Below are positions 50,861 to 62,541 of a stretch of 64,000 bases of DNA, piece by piece. The stretch comes from Diadema setosum. Its lineage: Eukaryota; Echinodermata; Echinoidea; Diadematoida; Diadematidae. Every line of letters starts with the position of its first letter. Position 1 is the first letter of the stretch. Below the pieces are notes generated by a model. The model saw only the letters and a list, made by a program, of their open reading frames with translations. It had not been told where the DNA came from and made no database searches. A program made the position numbers and the translations under genes. The stretch lies in NCBI GenBank assembly GCA_033980235.1, contig CM067075.1:31919385-31983384 (forward strand), given 5' to 3'.

Positions 50861-51238
50861 AATCTTTAGTATGAGAACATAATTATTTGTGTAGCATTTC
50901 TCCCTGCCCTCCTGGCTCCCCTTCAACTTGTGACAGACCACAATGACAACATTTTGTGTGTAACAAGGGGGCTGCTGATTGGATGATGATTTCTTTAGGT
51001 TTCTTGATTTTTGTAAGACTTCTTCTGCACTGGAGTATGAATGCAATGTGTTATTTGTATACCATAATTGGAAATGATTTATGTTTGTATGCCAATAGTT
51101 GAAATAAATAAAACATATAAAGAAAAAAAAATACTGTCCTCAAGAGATACTGTGTCGTAGGTTGATACAAAAGTCCATTGTTGACAGACTTTCCGAATAT
51201 CTCTTGCCTTGTGTCTAAAGAGTATCCTCTTTAGCTCC

Positions 51239-51274
51239 TCCCCCCCCCCCACCCCCCCCCCCCCCCCCCCCCCC
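51239..51274. repeat. 36-nt C-run with one A
   Basis: The longest homopolymer in the window, C10-A-C24 or nearly so, 0.3 kb upstream of the kinase exon. It can form i-motif/G-quadruplex DNA; the exact length may be unreliable. Confidence 0.9.
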
Positions 51275-51591
51275 GGCAATATATCGTATGCAGCAGTTCT
51301 TCATTATTTGACATTTTGTATAGAAAAAAAAGCAAACAAATTTATAAGATAGTTTGATTCTTTTGTTTTTATGAATAAGATGGGACTCCCCTTCGAATAT
51401 CTTCCTGTGAGATTCATATCTGTGATTTAGAATTTAATCACAACAACTAGTCTGTCTGTGTTTGAGTCGTTGCATCTGTCTCCATGCTCTTACAAGTATT
51501 TAAATGTTCCTGCTTTGATGAAAGTAAATTGAAATCTACAGTCTTACTCGACTGACAACTTTTATCTCATTTTCCGATTCTGCCTCGCCAG

Positions 51592-51804
51592 GGGTCGCTT
51601 TGCGGTCGTGCGGAAATGCAAGCACAAGGAGACGAGCCGCCACTTTGCCGCCAAGTTTGTCCGGAAGCGCAAGATGGGACGCGACTGCCGCGAGGACATC
51701 TTGAAAGAGATCCGCATTCTGGAGAGCTCCACACTAAACCCGCGCCTCATCGGGCTGCACGAAGTCTACGAAACGTCCACGGAAGTCATCTTGGTCCTAG
51801 AATA
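51592..51804 (+). CDS. STK17: DRAK/STK17-type Ser/Thr kinase, internal exon (kinase N-lobe)
   Basis: DRAK kinases (STK17A/B) are serine/threonine kinases of the death-associated protein kinase family, linked to apoptosis and myosin light-chain phosphorylation. The exon encodes 70 full residues. It starts inside the glycine-rich loop (GRFAVVRKC), carries the ATP-binding lysine in FAAKF, the alpha-C glutamate in [10 protein letters not shown], and ends at the hinge with EVILVLE(Y). The basic stretch followed by the DCR motif ([13 protein letters not shown]) favours DRAK over DAPK1-3, which lack it. Boundaries are a TCGCCAG acceptor (AG at 51590-51591) and a consensus GTAAGT donor at 51805. One base of a split codon leads and two trail, so both introns are phase 2. 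GC content is much higher than its surroundings. The preceding exon (start codon, first loop glycine) and later exons (catalytic loop, DFG) were not found in the window. STK17A versus STK17B cannot be decided; invertebrates usually have one gene. Confidence 0.93.
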
Positions 51805-54223
51805 GTAAGTTTTTCCCTTCTCTGGATTCCTTTCCTGCAGAGACGCTCTACTTTCGCAGTGCAATGTGATCCCATCTCAAAGTTTCCAATATCTCCTCCT
51901 AAACACCTGCTAGTAATCATTTTCTTTAGTTGTACAACCAGTACAGTCAATGCAATCTGTTCGAATTTGTCACAAAAGCCCCCCCCCACAAAAAAAAAAA
52001 AAAAAAGAAAAACAGGCAGAAAAAAATGGAACTGCCTTCTGTTTGCTGTATTTATTTGATAATTGACTGGCTACAATTTCACTACCAAGCACATCCGTTG
52101 ATCCCACTGCTCGACTTTCGATCCAAATGTGGTTCGTATTACTACATTACGCAGTAAAAGTTCCCATATTTTCTTGCACCAGAAGTGCCAAACTGGGACA
52201 CATCTGTATATTTCCCCCTTACCTTTTTCCTTTATTTTCACCCCATGAGGGTGGGGAGTCAATTTACCGTATGCCATAGTATTCAAATTCGAGGCAACTG
52301 AGCAACCTTGATTTTTTAGCCCTCTTTCTTGATACCCAGCAAGTTCAGGGTTCATTCTGACGAGAGCTTCTGGCATTCTTTCACGGTGAGCCTCCATCTT
52401 AGGCCGATGCTGGGGCTCACATTTCAGAAAATCTCCCCGTATCGCCAGATTTTCGTCTCGCCCGCAAACTTGACATCCGACCTCATTTCCTTCTGCTGTG
52501 AGAATGTCTTGGAGGTGGTAAACGTTGTTTTGTTGTGAGGCCAGCACAAATTGGTGGTAGAACACAGTGCTTCAAACCAATACATTCCATAGTCTATTCT
52601 TTTAGTTATGATACCTTATTTCTACATCTCGTATCAAAAACAAAGAATAAATATGAAGACCAAAATTCTAACAAATTGTTACCTGAAATAAATGATTGAT
52701 GTTCTGTGAAATCTAAAACACTGCCATATTTGTTATATAATCAATTATGGAAACCTTTTTTTTTCCGTAGTGTCCATGTGATGTAAGTGTCCATGTGATG
52801 TAATTTTACATGATGCACTGGAATTACAAGTGTGGTATTAACTTCTTCTTTTTTTTTTAAAGTTGGCTATATTTGGTCAACTGACAGTGATTTTTTGTTG
52901 TCCATTCAGACAATTTTCTCTTTTATATCACTACATGTATTTACCACTGTTTGCATAGAAAAAGCAAGTACATTAATTTCTGCAAGCACATTAAAAAAGA
53001 CATTCACCATTTTTCTTTATTGCTGCCTGCACAAATAAACATTGACCTGTGGATGAACTAGCACAATTCACTATATTATGATACCCATACTTGTTTAGAA
53101 TGAATTCCTGATTTTTGTTACAGTATCAGGGTAATAATAGTGAAAAAAAAAAACAAACGACCAGACATTTGCCTTTCTGTGGCAACTGAAGATTGTTTCA
53201 GTGATGTTTTTGTAAGATATTAGCCTTCGTTAGGTATTTACGGATGTGCTAGCATTTATTTTTGGTTGCAGTTTTCAGATGTTTGCATTTGCTCTTCCTG
53301 ACTTTTGTTTGAATACCCTTGGTGTGGGACTATCACATGATGACATTTTTCATGTATATTTAGGCCTATATATTGACGATTTCAATGCTGAGGGCTTACT
53401 TTCTCTGCTCAGACTTAAGTGCTCATTTGTGAATGCAGTTGTGATATTGTCTCGCTGAGGATTTACGTGAGATTACGCCTGCAAAGAATCACGAGAACTG
53501 TCGCAGAAAGAAGGAAATACATACGTCCCTTTGCTCACGCCGGGGAGTCTTAACATACTTCCGAGACTGCGGATTTCCTCATTCTGTATCGTGGATGGCC
53601 TCTGCACTTGTTTAGACAAGACAGCTTGTCTGAGGATGACAGAAAACCGTAATGTTGAATATTGGCAATGAATATATAAAGTAATGGCTACTTTCCTTCC
53701 ACTTTGTCTTGAAAGGGGAAGTTCTTCCTCCATGTTTACTTCTTGGAAGGGGTCAGTTGAAACTCTGAACTTCAGTGAACCCTTTCATATGGCTGCGGAA
53801 TTTGTTTCTAGGGAATGTTTGGATGGTTGAAGTTTTATGTCAGGAATGCTAATTCATAGATCCGCATCACCCTCAAGGCTGATGAGTCCAGAAGGGAAAA
53901 TCATGTTTTGCTTGATAACAGAAGTTTCCTCAAAAATCTAGTTCCAAATACAAACACACACACACACACACATATACACATACTTCATGTGCGTACATGT
54001 ATGCTGCATATGAATTGTATTCTGTATGCAGTCAAGGATATATATTACTGTTTCTGCAATTGATGTTGTATATTGGAGCATTTCATGGCAGCTTTTTGCA
54101 TGCATGACACAATCCTGTACATTTCATGGTAGAACTCTGCTGGTGTTACCGCAAACCTTTTTCCCTCATTTACTTCACCATGCAAACCTTCAAGCAACAT
54201 ACAGAACTCTGCTGTCTCTATCA

Positions 54224-54351
54224 AAAGCAATTGCCAGTCATGTGACGTCTTTCCTTATGGCATGCTTCGTCTGTTAAGGATGATTTTAAAGCAATTGCCA
54301 GTCATGTGACGTCTTTCTGTGTGGCATGCTTTGTTTGTTAAGGATAATTTT
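54224..54351. repeat. 64-bp tandem duplication
   Basis: Two adjacent 64-bp units (54224-54287, 54288-54351) share aaagcaattgccagtcatgt and gacgtctttc, then ggcatgctt and ttaaggat. They differ at only a few bases. Each carries an E-box/CRE-like CATGTGACGTC. In the kinase intron. Confidence 0.93.
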
Positions 54352-55458
54352 AAAGCACAAACACCGAGTATAATGGAAAACTGCAAACATAAAGTTCTAC
54401 TCTGCATGAATGACAGGGCAATTACATTTTGACAGTCACAATAGAACTTATCAGAAAAAGTGAGGTAAAGTCACAATATGCTGCCTTGGACCATGAAGCG
54501 AATGCTTAGAGTACCAACACAGTCGATGTAGAGTTTACCTAGGAATAATTAGTAGACCTATAGGCCTTTTGTGTACATCTCTATACACAAAGTATAAGGA
54601 GAGTAAAGACAAGTTTTCCTAATTAAAAAAGGAGAGAAACATTTGAAGAATGGCCCTTAACTATTCCAGAACCTTCAAGAATGAACATGTGACAGAGGGC
54701 CATATGTAAGAACACAGTAGGACTAAATGAGTTCAACATGAATTTTCCGTCTGAGTTGCTATTTTGACTAGTTGCGTGCCAACCTTACACTAGAAGGCTG
54801 GGAAAGGGACGTTTGTGAAGGCGGAGTGCCCCGTCTTCCGACAGACTTGTAGAGAAACAAGAGTTGGTTGAGAGCAGGTGTTTATGTATGGCGGAACTTT
54901 GGCCGAGTCAAATATCAGGAAATAGGGAGAGTTTAATGAGCCACCAAGTACGTCCTGCTGTGAAAGGAAGAGGTCGTGGAAAATAAAAAAACAAAAGGGG
55001 AATAAAAAGAAACAATCGCTACAAATACGATTTAGGCTAGCTGTTTCATTCCGTGTGACTGTAGCGTAAAATTGTCTTGTCTCCCTCAAGACTATGAGAA
55101 AAGTGCTTTCATTCAGCTGTGAGATGGCAATGACCAGGGGAAAGACCTTTGTTGTGTATTGGACTTGCGACCTTCTGCCTGCAAATTGACAATTAATAAA
55201 GAGAGAATGAAGTGGCATCTCATTAATATTTGAAAGGTGTACTTCTGGGATCTTCTGCCTTTAGTTGCCTTTGCTGTAGAATTTCTGTCTCATAAAATAA
55301 GTACTATAGTATCCTCAAGTTAAGCTTAGATTTTGGTGTCAACTTCACCTCTTTTGTACCAGGAACTTAATAGCCAGTGTGTAAATGGATATTAATGGGG
55401 TTTTCTGTGCCATTCTGCATTCAAAGCACACAGAGGGTTAATCTAGAGTAATGACCAA

Positions 55459-55657
55459 TACTGTACAAGCTGAAATTTTTGCGTACAGATATTTTCGCGA
55501 ATTGCTACTTGGAGGACATTTTCGCGTGTTGTTAATTTCGCGGTTGCGAAGGTCTTACTGAACTTAGTTATTCACGCGTTGTTATTTTCGCGGTTCAAAG
55601 GCGATTCGCGAAATTCGCGAAAATAAAACCACCGCAAAAATTTCAGCTCGTACAGTA
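55459..55657. mobile_element. MITE of the CGCGAAA-rich family
   Basis: The left end is TACTGTACAAGCTGAAATTT and the right end, read on the other strand, TACTGTACGAGCTGAAATTT, so the termini match at 19 of 20 positions. The interior is filled with cgcgaa, ttcgcg and cgcgttgtta words. Same family as 50614 and 7618. Inactive by itself, as it encodes no transposase. Confidence 0.82.
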
Positions 55658-58600
55658 TGAGCTTGTGAGAACATGTGGAACATGAAAATCCTACAGTCTT
55701 TATTCTTTGTCTTACCTGAATAGACATTTGACTGATCCTTATTTTCCTAACTTTTGCTGACCTGATTTTTTTTTTTTTTGTTAACCTGAATTTGGTGTAG
55801 AAGTTCTTTCAAATGTCACATGCATGGAACAAAGAACTAAATTACTTTATGATTCTCAATGTCTCGTCTGTGGCTAAAATCATCAGTTGCACTGGGATCT
55901 CCGTTGTTGGTCTGAGGTAACTACATCTCTTTTATGAAATATTCCCATTTAGTAATATTCAGAGGTTGAAAACGCACAAATAGATAGGTAATGGTGGTAG
56001 AGGAGGTGGGGGGGGGGGGGCTGGTGGTAAAGGATGCCTGTGTTTTGTCATTTTTTGCAGTGTTTTGATAAAGGAAAGCCCAATTTGTCAGTAGAGGAAG
56101 CGAGTCCTTGCGGATCGCTTCTCGCGTGGACGCGATCCCGATGGCAAAACCAGGAAGAGCCCACTATGTGAAGTGACGTGTCCATTGGGGCAAGCCGGCT
56201 GAGACCAGCCGTTGTCCCAATTTGGAATCGCGTGGTCTGGTCTGTCCATTTCAGGCGGATCGAAACGTAGGAGTGTTTGGGGGGGGGGGGGGGTTCAGAG
56301 GAGGGCGGTGCTGAGTAATATACCTGGATTCCTGGTATTGTCACCACTTTTATGTCTGTATCCTTTGTTTCCAGGCAGATGGTGAAGATTAGGCCTGACA
56401 GTGCCATACTCTTCTATGTGGTTGGAGCTTGTGGTACAGGTTGACTTCAGGCCTCTGCCACCTTTTCTGTGGTAGGAAAAAATGACAAGGGGATTATGCA
56501 TGCCACCAAGAGACACTATAATTGATTCTATGAAGATTATGACAACAAAATGCACGGTCAGGATTTTGAGCAAAAGAGGACAACTGCAAATACCTGAGAG
56601 ATCCTGTAGATACAAAGATAATGTGTATTTCAAAATAAGTAATGTAGAAATGTGTGCACTTTTAAAACTGCATTCTTACTCTTTGGGACTAGCTGTTCCA
56701 AGATGGGATAAAATGAAATTTCTTTAAAAATGCCACAACTCAGATATTCATTCTATTTCCCAGTTTGAATAAAGGGAAAAAAAATTGATATTATGCGTTC
56801 TTTTTTTATCTGTACATGATGTGGCCTTTATTTACTGAATAAATTTCTGTAAATCACTGTGTCACGTGTCAAGTGATAGGAGGATGGGTTACGCTAGTGC
56901 TTTCAGTTGAGAGATGAATTGTGCGCAAATTCTTAGGAGATTTTGGCACTTTCTTTCTTGTATTTGCAAAATTGCAAAAATCAATTAGTGATGATTAAAA
57001 GACAACAACATGAAGCAAGATCTTTATCATCTGCTTTGTTTTTGTTTGTTTTTGTCCATGTCTGTGGAGGGGAAAAACGTGACTACCTTAATGTCTGGAA
57101 GAAAAAACAGAAGTGAACTGAGGAAGTAAACTGTGATGCAATGTGCACCAACACGTGCCTGGTGCGATCAAAAGTTGTGCCGATGTTTTGGCACAAGGAA
57201 AGATGATAACTGAAATTACCATGATGACAACAGTGTGCTGGTGGTTTACGTAGGCCAACAAGAAGAAAAAGGAAATCACTTTATCACCCCTCTGGAAAAA
57301 AACGTGCTCGAGCTGGTGTCTGTGAATGAACTGGGCTCTGTAGCTGGGTATCACCCGTTTGTAACACGTGCCCAGTTTGAGAAGAATCTATGCTGATTTT
57401 GTCTCTGTTTTTGTGTTTTTGTGGGTGCTTATCTTTAAAGAGAGTAAGTGATACTTCAGCAGCTCAGATGATCACCATTTAATTCAGGGTGCGTTACTGC
57501 CCGCAACTGCTGGCTTACCTCATTGCACATGAAATTGATGCTAGCCTAACTTCAAGGCTGTCGGCTGTGATTCTGTAATTACGTAGAGCTCACTTCATGC
57601 TTCTCTCTACATTTTCATTTATACATTTGACTTTAAAGCCATGGGAAGAGGCTGGGCATTTCTTCTCCCATATCCATTGTAACACCCCTCGAGAGGTGAT
57701 TATTGAATGGTTAAAGTTTCCACCCAAACTCCAAACAAGTATTTACTGAATTGGCACAGAATTCATGCTGACCCCCCAAAAACAGGCTGAAAACTTAGAC
57801 CATGTACCAGTGAAAGGAGATATTTATCACCGAGCAATTAACATCGTGGCATCGTTGTAGCCATCGCTTGGTACCCACACATCAGGTGGATCTCAAGTAC
57901 ACTATCTGATTTCATGGAGCTCCTCATCGGGTCTGGTGTGTGCAGGTCGTGGAATCTTGTATGATAAGAGTTGATTCAGACAAACAAAAGAAGCTCAATT
58001 TACAGAGAATTAACAGATTATATTAATTTTTTGAACCTGATTTGTAATACCCCCCCCCCCAAAAAAAAAAAATAAATAAATAAAAATAAAAAAAAAATCC
58101 ACTTAATGTATACATTTGGTAAAAATAAATAACACTAATTTTATGAAGTCATACCCTTTTGCAGTAAGTCTAGTCAGGAAGTGCTACTTCTCAGTCCATG
58201 TAGACTGGTGTTCCAGTTGGAAATTACCCCTCCCCCTTTTAAAAAGACGCAACAACTACAGTAGCCTCTATAATATCTTTTATATTCTTGTTCTCAGAAG
58301 GAGGCACAGTCATTGGCTGCATTACAAAAGCAGAGTAGAAAAAGTGATCTGTACTGAAGGAAAAGGAAATGCAGTTCAGATTGGCAATACAACTGACTTG
58401 ATGAAATAAATGCAAGACCCACATATTCCGTTTAAATGTGATGAAATATCAGTTGGTATCAAATGATGTCCAACTCAAAGCAATCAGTGCAGCCTCTGAT
58501 AATGCAGAAATTCTTATAGACAGAAACCTGTCCATTTCAAGAAATGAAATCTGCAAATATCATCACATGATTTGGATAATGTAATGAAAAATTGGGTCAT

Positions 58601-60251
58601 GGCATTTAAATCAAAGGACTATTCTCATTATGTATTATGCTATTGCGATAAAGAGGTTTTTTTTTTCTGCTTTGCTCTCCGTGGAATACACATTGATGAA
58701 TCTTCTTATTTCTTTTATAAATAAGAAAAGTAGACATTGAAGGAAATTATGGCCATTTGAATCATGGGCATATATGGAAATGAATAATCTTACGTGACTT
58801 CCTGTGGATGCCTCAGAATATCTTTCTTGGTCATGTGACCATGTCTTCATCGACATCTTATGTCGTTTATCATGACTTGTTCACCTCAGACCGAGAGAGG
58901 TTGATTTTTATTTTTAAGTTTGTGCCTCGGAATTGATGCCCTCTTCCTTGATGAATGCATGAGAGGGAAGGATATTATATCCTTGAATCTATCTTGAGAA
59001 GGGGCTTGCAGGATTTTTATTTCTGTGATAGATAGAGATAGAGACAGACAGACAAAAAGACAGACATAAAAGTGAAATTGCAAACATTTTATCTTCAGAA
59101 CAAGTCGGGGCTGCAGAACTCGGGAGGGGGGCTGTACCCACCCACCTTTTCAGCTCTTTAACAAACAAAAAAAAAAAATCGGAAATGAAGAATGGAAAAG
59201 AAATCACAAAAAGCATGAGTTTCCACAGGTTCCATCCTTAGATTCTTCCATTGACTGCCACACCAACACACACATACACACACACACACACACACATTGA
59301 CAGTATTTCGTTCAAAATCTTTGCTGATCTCTCTTTCCTTGTGTTTATGCTACAGTACTCAGAAGTATCTTTCTTGTCAATACGTTTGAAAAAAAATGTG
59401 TTCTGTTGGCTATAAGGCACAGCAATGGCTTTATAAGAGATGACACACACACCAACAAACAAACAAACAAACAAAACAAACAAACATTGAAGTGTAGCAT
59501 GACTTTGTTAAGCTGCCTCATCAACAAGTAGGACCTAGATCTCAAAGGTGTGCTATAGTTGGCTGACAAATGCTCATATTGTACTGATAGTCTCCATTAA
59601 TCCCAATGATGTCATAATGCAAGATTGTCACATGCAGAAGCAATGATTATTTTGAGAAAGTGGACTTAAAATGGTTGGAATAAAATTCACTCCCCAAGGA
59701 AGAAGTTGTCATGGTGACCTCAAAAACAAAAACTAACAAAAAGGCCCAAAGGTCAAATGAAATTGAGGTGAAATCTTACAAATGCTAAAAGTGTTAAGAA
59801 TGTTTTAAATGTCATTGAATCCTCCAGAAGGGCAGGGCAGGGTGTGAGAAGTCTTTTGAGTCTGTCATGGTCACATGTAACGAGTGCAATTCTTTCTTGC
59901 AGTACTCTTCTAGTTGTACTTTGTTCCCACACACAAACAGAAGACTGATTCTTGTACATTATAAAACATGGAGACAGAATTTCTTTGTCTGGGGCATTGC
60001 GTAAGAACAAATATATTGATACAAACATTTAGCAGAAATCTGGAAAAATTGTTTTTGAAAAAAAAATCTAATGTATACAATTGTAGCAACATAGTAATTG
60101 GACACATGCATGTAACAGGCATAAGGTACATCATTATGTATAGCTCTTTAAATGTTCCCCCTGGATTTTGAGAAAACTTGTCAACATTCAAATCAATTCC
60201 TTTTTTTTTTCAGTTTCCATCCGTTTGCTCAGTTATCAATCAGTCAGATGC

Positions 60252-60642
60252 TTAAAGGGACTGTACAGTACTTGTTGAGGTGGGGATTCATGTTTTGAGC
60301 ATTCCTAAGTGAGATAATGAAAAGCCTCTTATAAAATATGAAAGAGCATGTAATTTTAAGAAGGATTCAACGTTTATTTGATGAGAATTGATTTTCAAAT
60401 GGCTGAGATATCCATAAAAGTGCTAATAATAAAAGGCAACATGCCACAACTTTATTAGGATCTCTTTGTTTCACCTTGTTTTTGGATATCTTGGCTATTT
60501 CAAAACCGATTTTCATCGAATAAACTTTTGATACCCTTTAGAATTGCATGCTCTTTGACATCTCATAGAGTGGTTCCTGAATATCTCGCAAAACGTTAAA
60601 AGCTAAATCCTCACCTCGACCAGAACTGTACACACCCTTTAA
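60252..60642. mobile_element. 391-bp TTAA-flanked hairpin MITE, copy 2
   Basis: Same ends, same TTAA duplication and same length as the copy at 37909, differing by scattered substitutions. It is inserted in the kinase-gene intron. The near identity suggests fairly recent amplification by a piggyBac-like transposase encoded elsewhere. Confidence 0.92.
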
Positions 60643-61751
60643 ATGTTTCAAGTGAAAGTGAGTTCAAGACCTGTGTGCTTTTTACCTTAACCTTTTGCAG
60701 GCCTTTCAGCAACAAAGCTGTCATACATCCCCCTTTTCTGTGATGAAACAAAGCAGTGTATGTGACCAAACTTTATACAATAGCAGATATGCATGCTGCA
60801 CTACATAACACTTCATCCTCTGTGTAGAATTCATTTAAATATGTCATTGCAAGAAACTAGACAGTGTTGTTCTTTATCCTTAAATAGATTGCTGTGAAAT
60901 GATTATTCAAAGCTTACGAGTTGAATGACTGATGTTCCTACATATCAATGACTCATCTTCATGTGGCATACCAATCATATGAAGTAAAACAGTAATAGAC
61001 GGACCCGTGTCTTAACCTCTTAACCATTGGCATCCCACTTGACACCTATCTCCATTGTCTGCGGACACGTGCAAGAGAAGTACAGGTATGAGTGGGTTAA
61101 GTGTCAAAAGTTACAAAGAACAATAACGACAACAATAATCAAAGAGAGGGGAAAAAAATCCTTGTGGGCTGCCTCGGAAACAGATGCCACTGGCATTGTG
61201 GTCTCTTTGCTGTCAGCTGATTGCATCGACCTTCACCAGCCATTACGCACCATCACCACGGCGACTGACCTGGGATTGGAACCAGAAATGACGTCACTAA
61301 CCCCCAATGCTCCCTGCCCCCCTTTCCAACCTGAAAGGAGATGAAGTTTTATGAAATGAATTGATGACAGCATGGGAAGGAAGTATTTAATTCCAGGAGT
61401 AGAGGTCTTGTGTGTTGGTGTTGTTCTTTTTTTTTTTCCATATCATCTGAGGCATTTGAAGAAGAGCTTGATCCGACCTGATCCCATTTCATGTTTTTAA
61501 AATTAATTTTGATTTAATTTTGCCATACCTTTATTCCACATGTGTGGCTGCTCTACACATATGTGTGGATGATGCCATGTGTACAAGCGTGTAGGATCTG
61601 TTACTCATTGCAAACTGTATCAGACCTTTTAGACACTGGATCATGTGCACTGCGTAGGAGTAATAAAACGAGCCATTGTGAGCAATGCTTGGTAGGACTT
61701 CCTATGTGGTCACAGTCCAATGTGTATGTTAGCTTCTACTTCAATCACGAG

Positions 61752-62139
61752 ATGGTGAGGTGGCTTGGTGGGTAGCACATCTGCCTCATAATCCAAATGA
61801 CTCGGGTTCGATTCACGGTGAGTCTAACTGAGCAATGTTGTGTGTAATCATACTGTCTCATTTGAAAGGTAAGAGGCAAAAACACCATCTCTTGGAAAGG
61901 ACGTGAAATGAAGGACCGGGACAGTGTATGAGTTAGCCAAGACTCACGCAGGTGAAAGATGTCACTTCATTTATTCATTGCAAAGAGCAGGGCGATAACC
62001 TGCTGCAGTGGACTGCCCAACTACCCAGTCTAGAAAATTGATTGAATGATGCCAGCCCCTCATGGTTGACCAACAACAGTTGGCAAAGATAGTATCAACC
62101 AGGCACATTGTGCCATAAGAAGAAGAAGAAGAAGAAGAA
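61752..62139 (+). mobile_element. tRNA-derived SINE with (AGA)n tail, copy 1
   Basis: The head has A box TGGCTTGGTGGG (61761) and B box GGTTCGATTC (61805) exactly 44 nt apart, as in tRNA genes, with a CAT anticodon position (Met-like). A body of about 300 bp follows (gagcaatgttgtg, aaaggacgtgaaatgaagg, gcaaagagcaggg) and the element ends in seven AGA units (about 62117-62139). The body matches the inverted copy at 62333-62541. SINEs are transcribed by RNA polymerase III and moved by a partner LINE. Confidence 0.85.
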
Positions 62140-62279
62140 GCTGAGGACAATTCAAGTCAAAAATGGACTTTGTTTGTTTCAGTTTCCATCTTGAGAAGAT
62201 GGCTTGATAACCCATATTCAGCTGCACTAGCTGGTCTTCCATGGTGTTCAGTTTGATGTTAGGTGGGACCACTTCACCG

Positions 62280-62332
62280 GTTTAAACAAGGAGGTACTAG
62301 GCGAGCTCGCCTAGTACCTCCTTGGTTTAAAC
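62280..62332. repeat. Near-perfect palindrome, 38-bp perfect core
   Basis: Bases 62287-62324 form a perfect palindrome with arm CAAGGAGGTACTAGGCGAG and centre GAGCTC. GTTTAAA extends it on both sides with one extra base on the right. It lies directly at the end of the inverted SINE copy and would extrude as a cruciform with almost no loop. Confidence 0.95.
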
Positions 62333-62541
62333 ACCCTGCTCCTTTTGATGAATGAATGAAGCGGGATCTTTAATGTGCATGAGTTGTGACTCGCTCACAC
62401 ACAGGACCTCCATTTAATGTCCTATTCAAGGGACAGAGTGATTTGCTTCTTATGATTATTCACAACATTGCTCAGATAGACTAGGTCCTTTGGATAGATC
62501 TAGCGGCAGACACGCTACAGACAGAGCCAAATCACCGCCCT
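62333..62541 (-). mobile_element. Same SINE family, inverted copy 2, 3'-truncated
   Basis: Read on the minus strand it starts with a diverged tRNA-like head (ttggctctgtctgtagc, gtgtctgcc), then repeats the body words of copy 1: TGAGCAATGTTGTG, aataggacattaaatggagg, aaagatcccgcttcattcattcat and gagcaggg. It stops at the palindrome that begins at 62332 and lacks the 3' part and tail. It is more diverged than copy 1, so probably older. Confidence 0.78.

Noticed and set aside
51616..52059. 147-codon frame overlapping the kinase exon in another frame
   Set aside because: It is an out-of-frame shadow that reads through the GTAAGT donor into a C-run/A-run tract. The kinase frame fits a known fold.
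54790..55218. 142-codon minus-strand frame
   Set aside because: No recognisable domain; the middle is a Phe-rich translation of an A-rich run. Probably chance.
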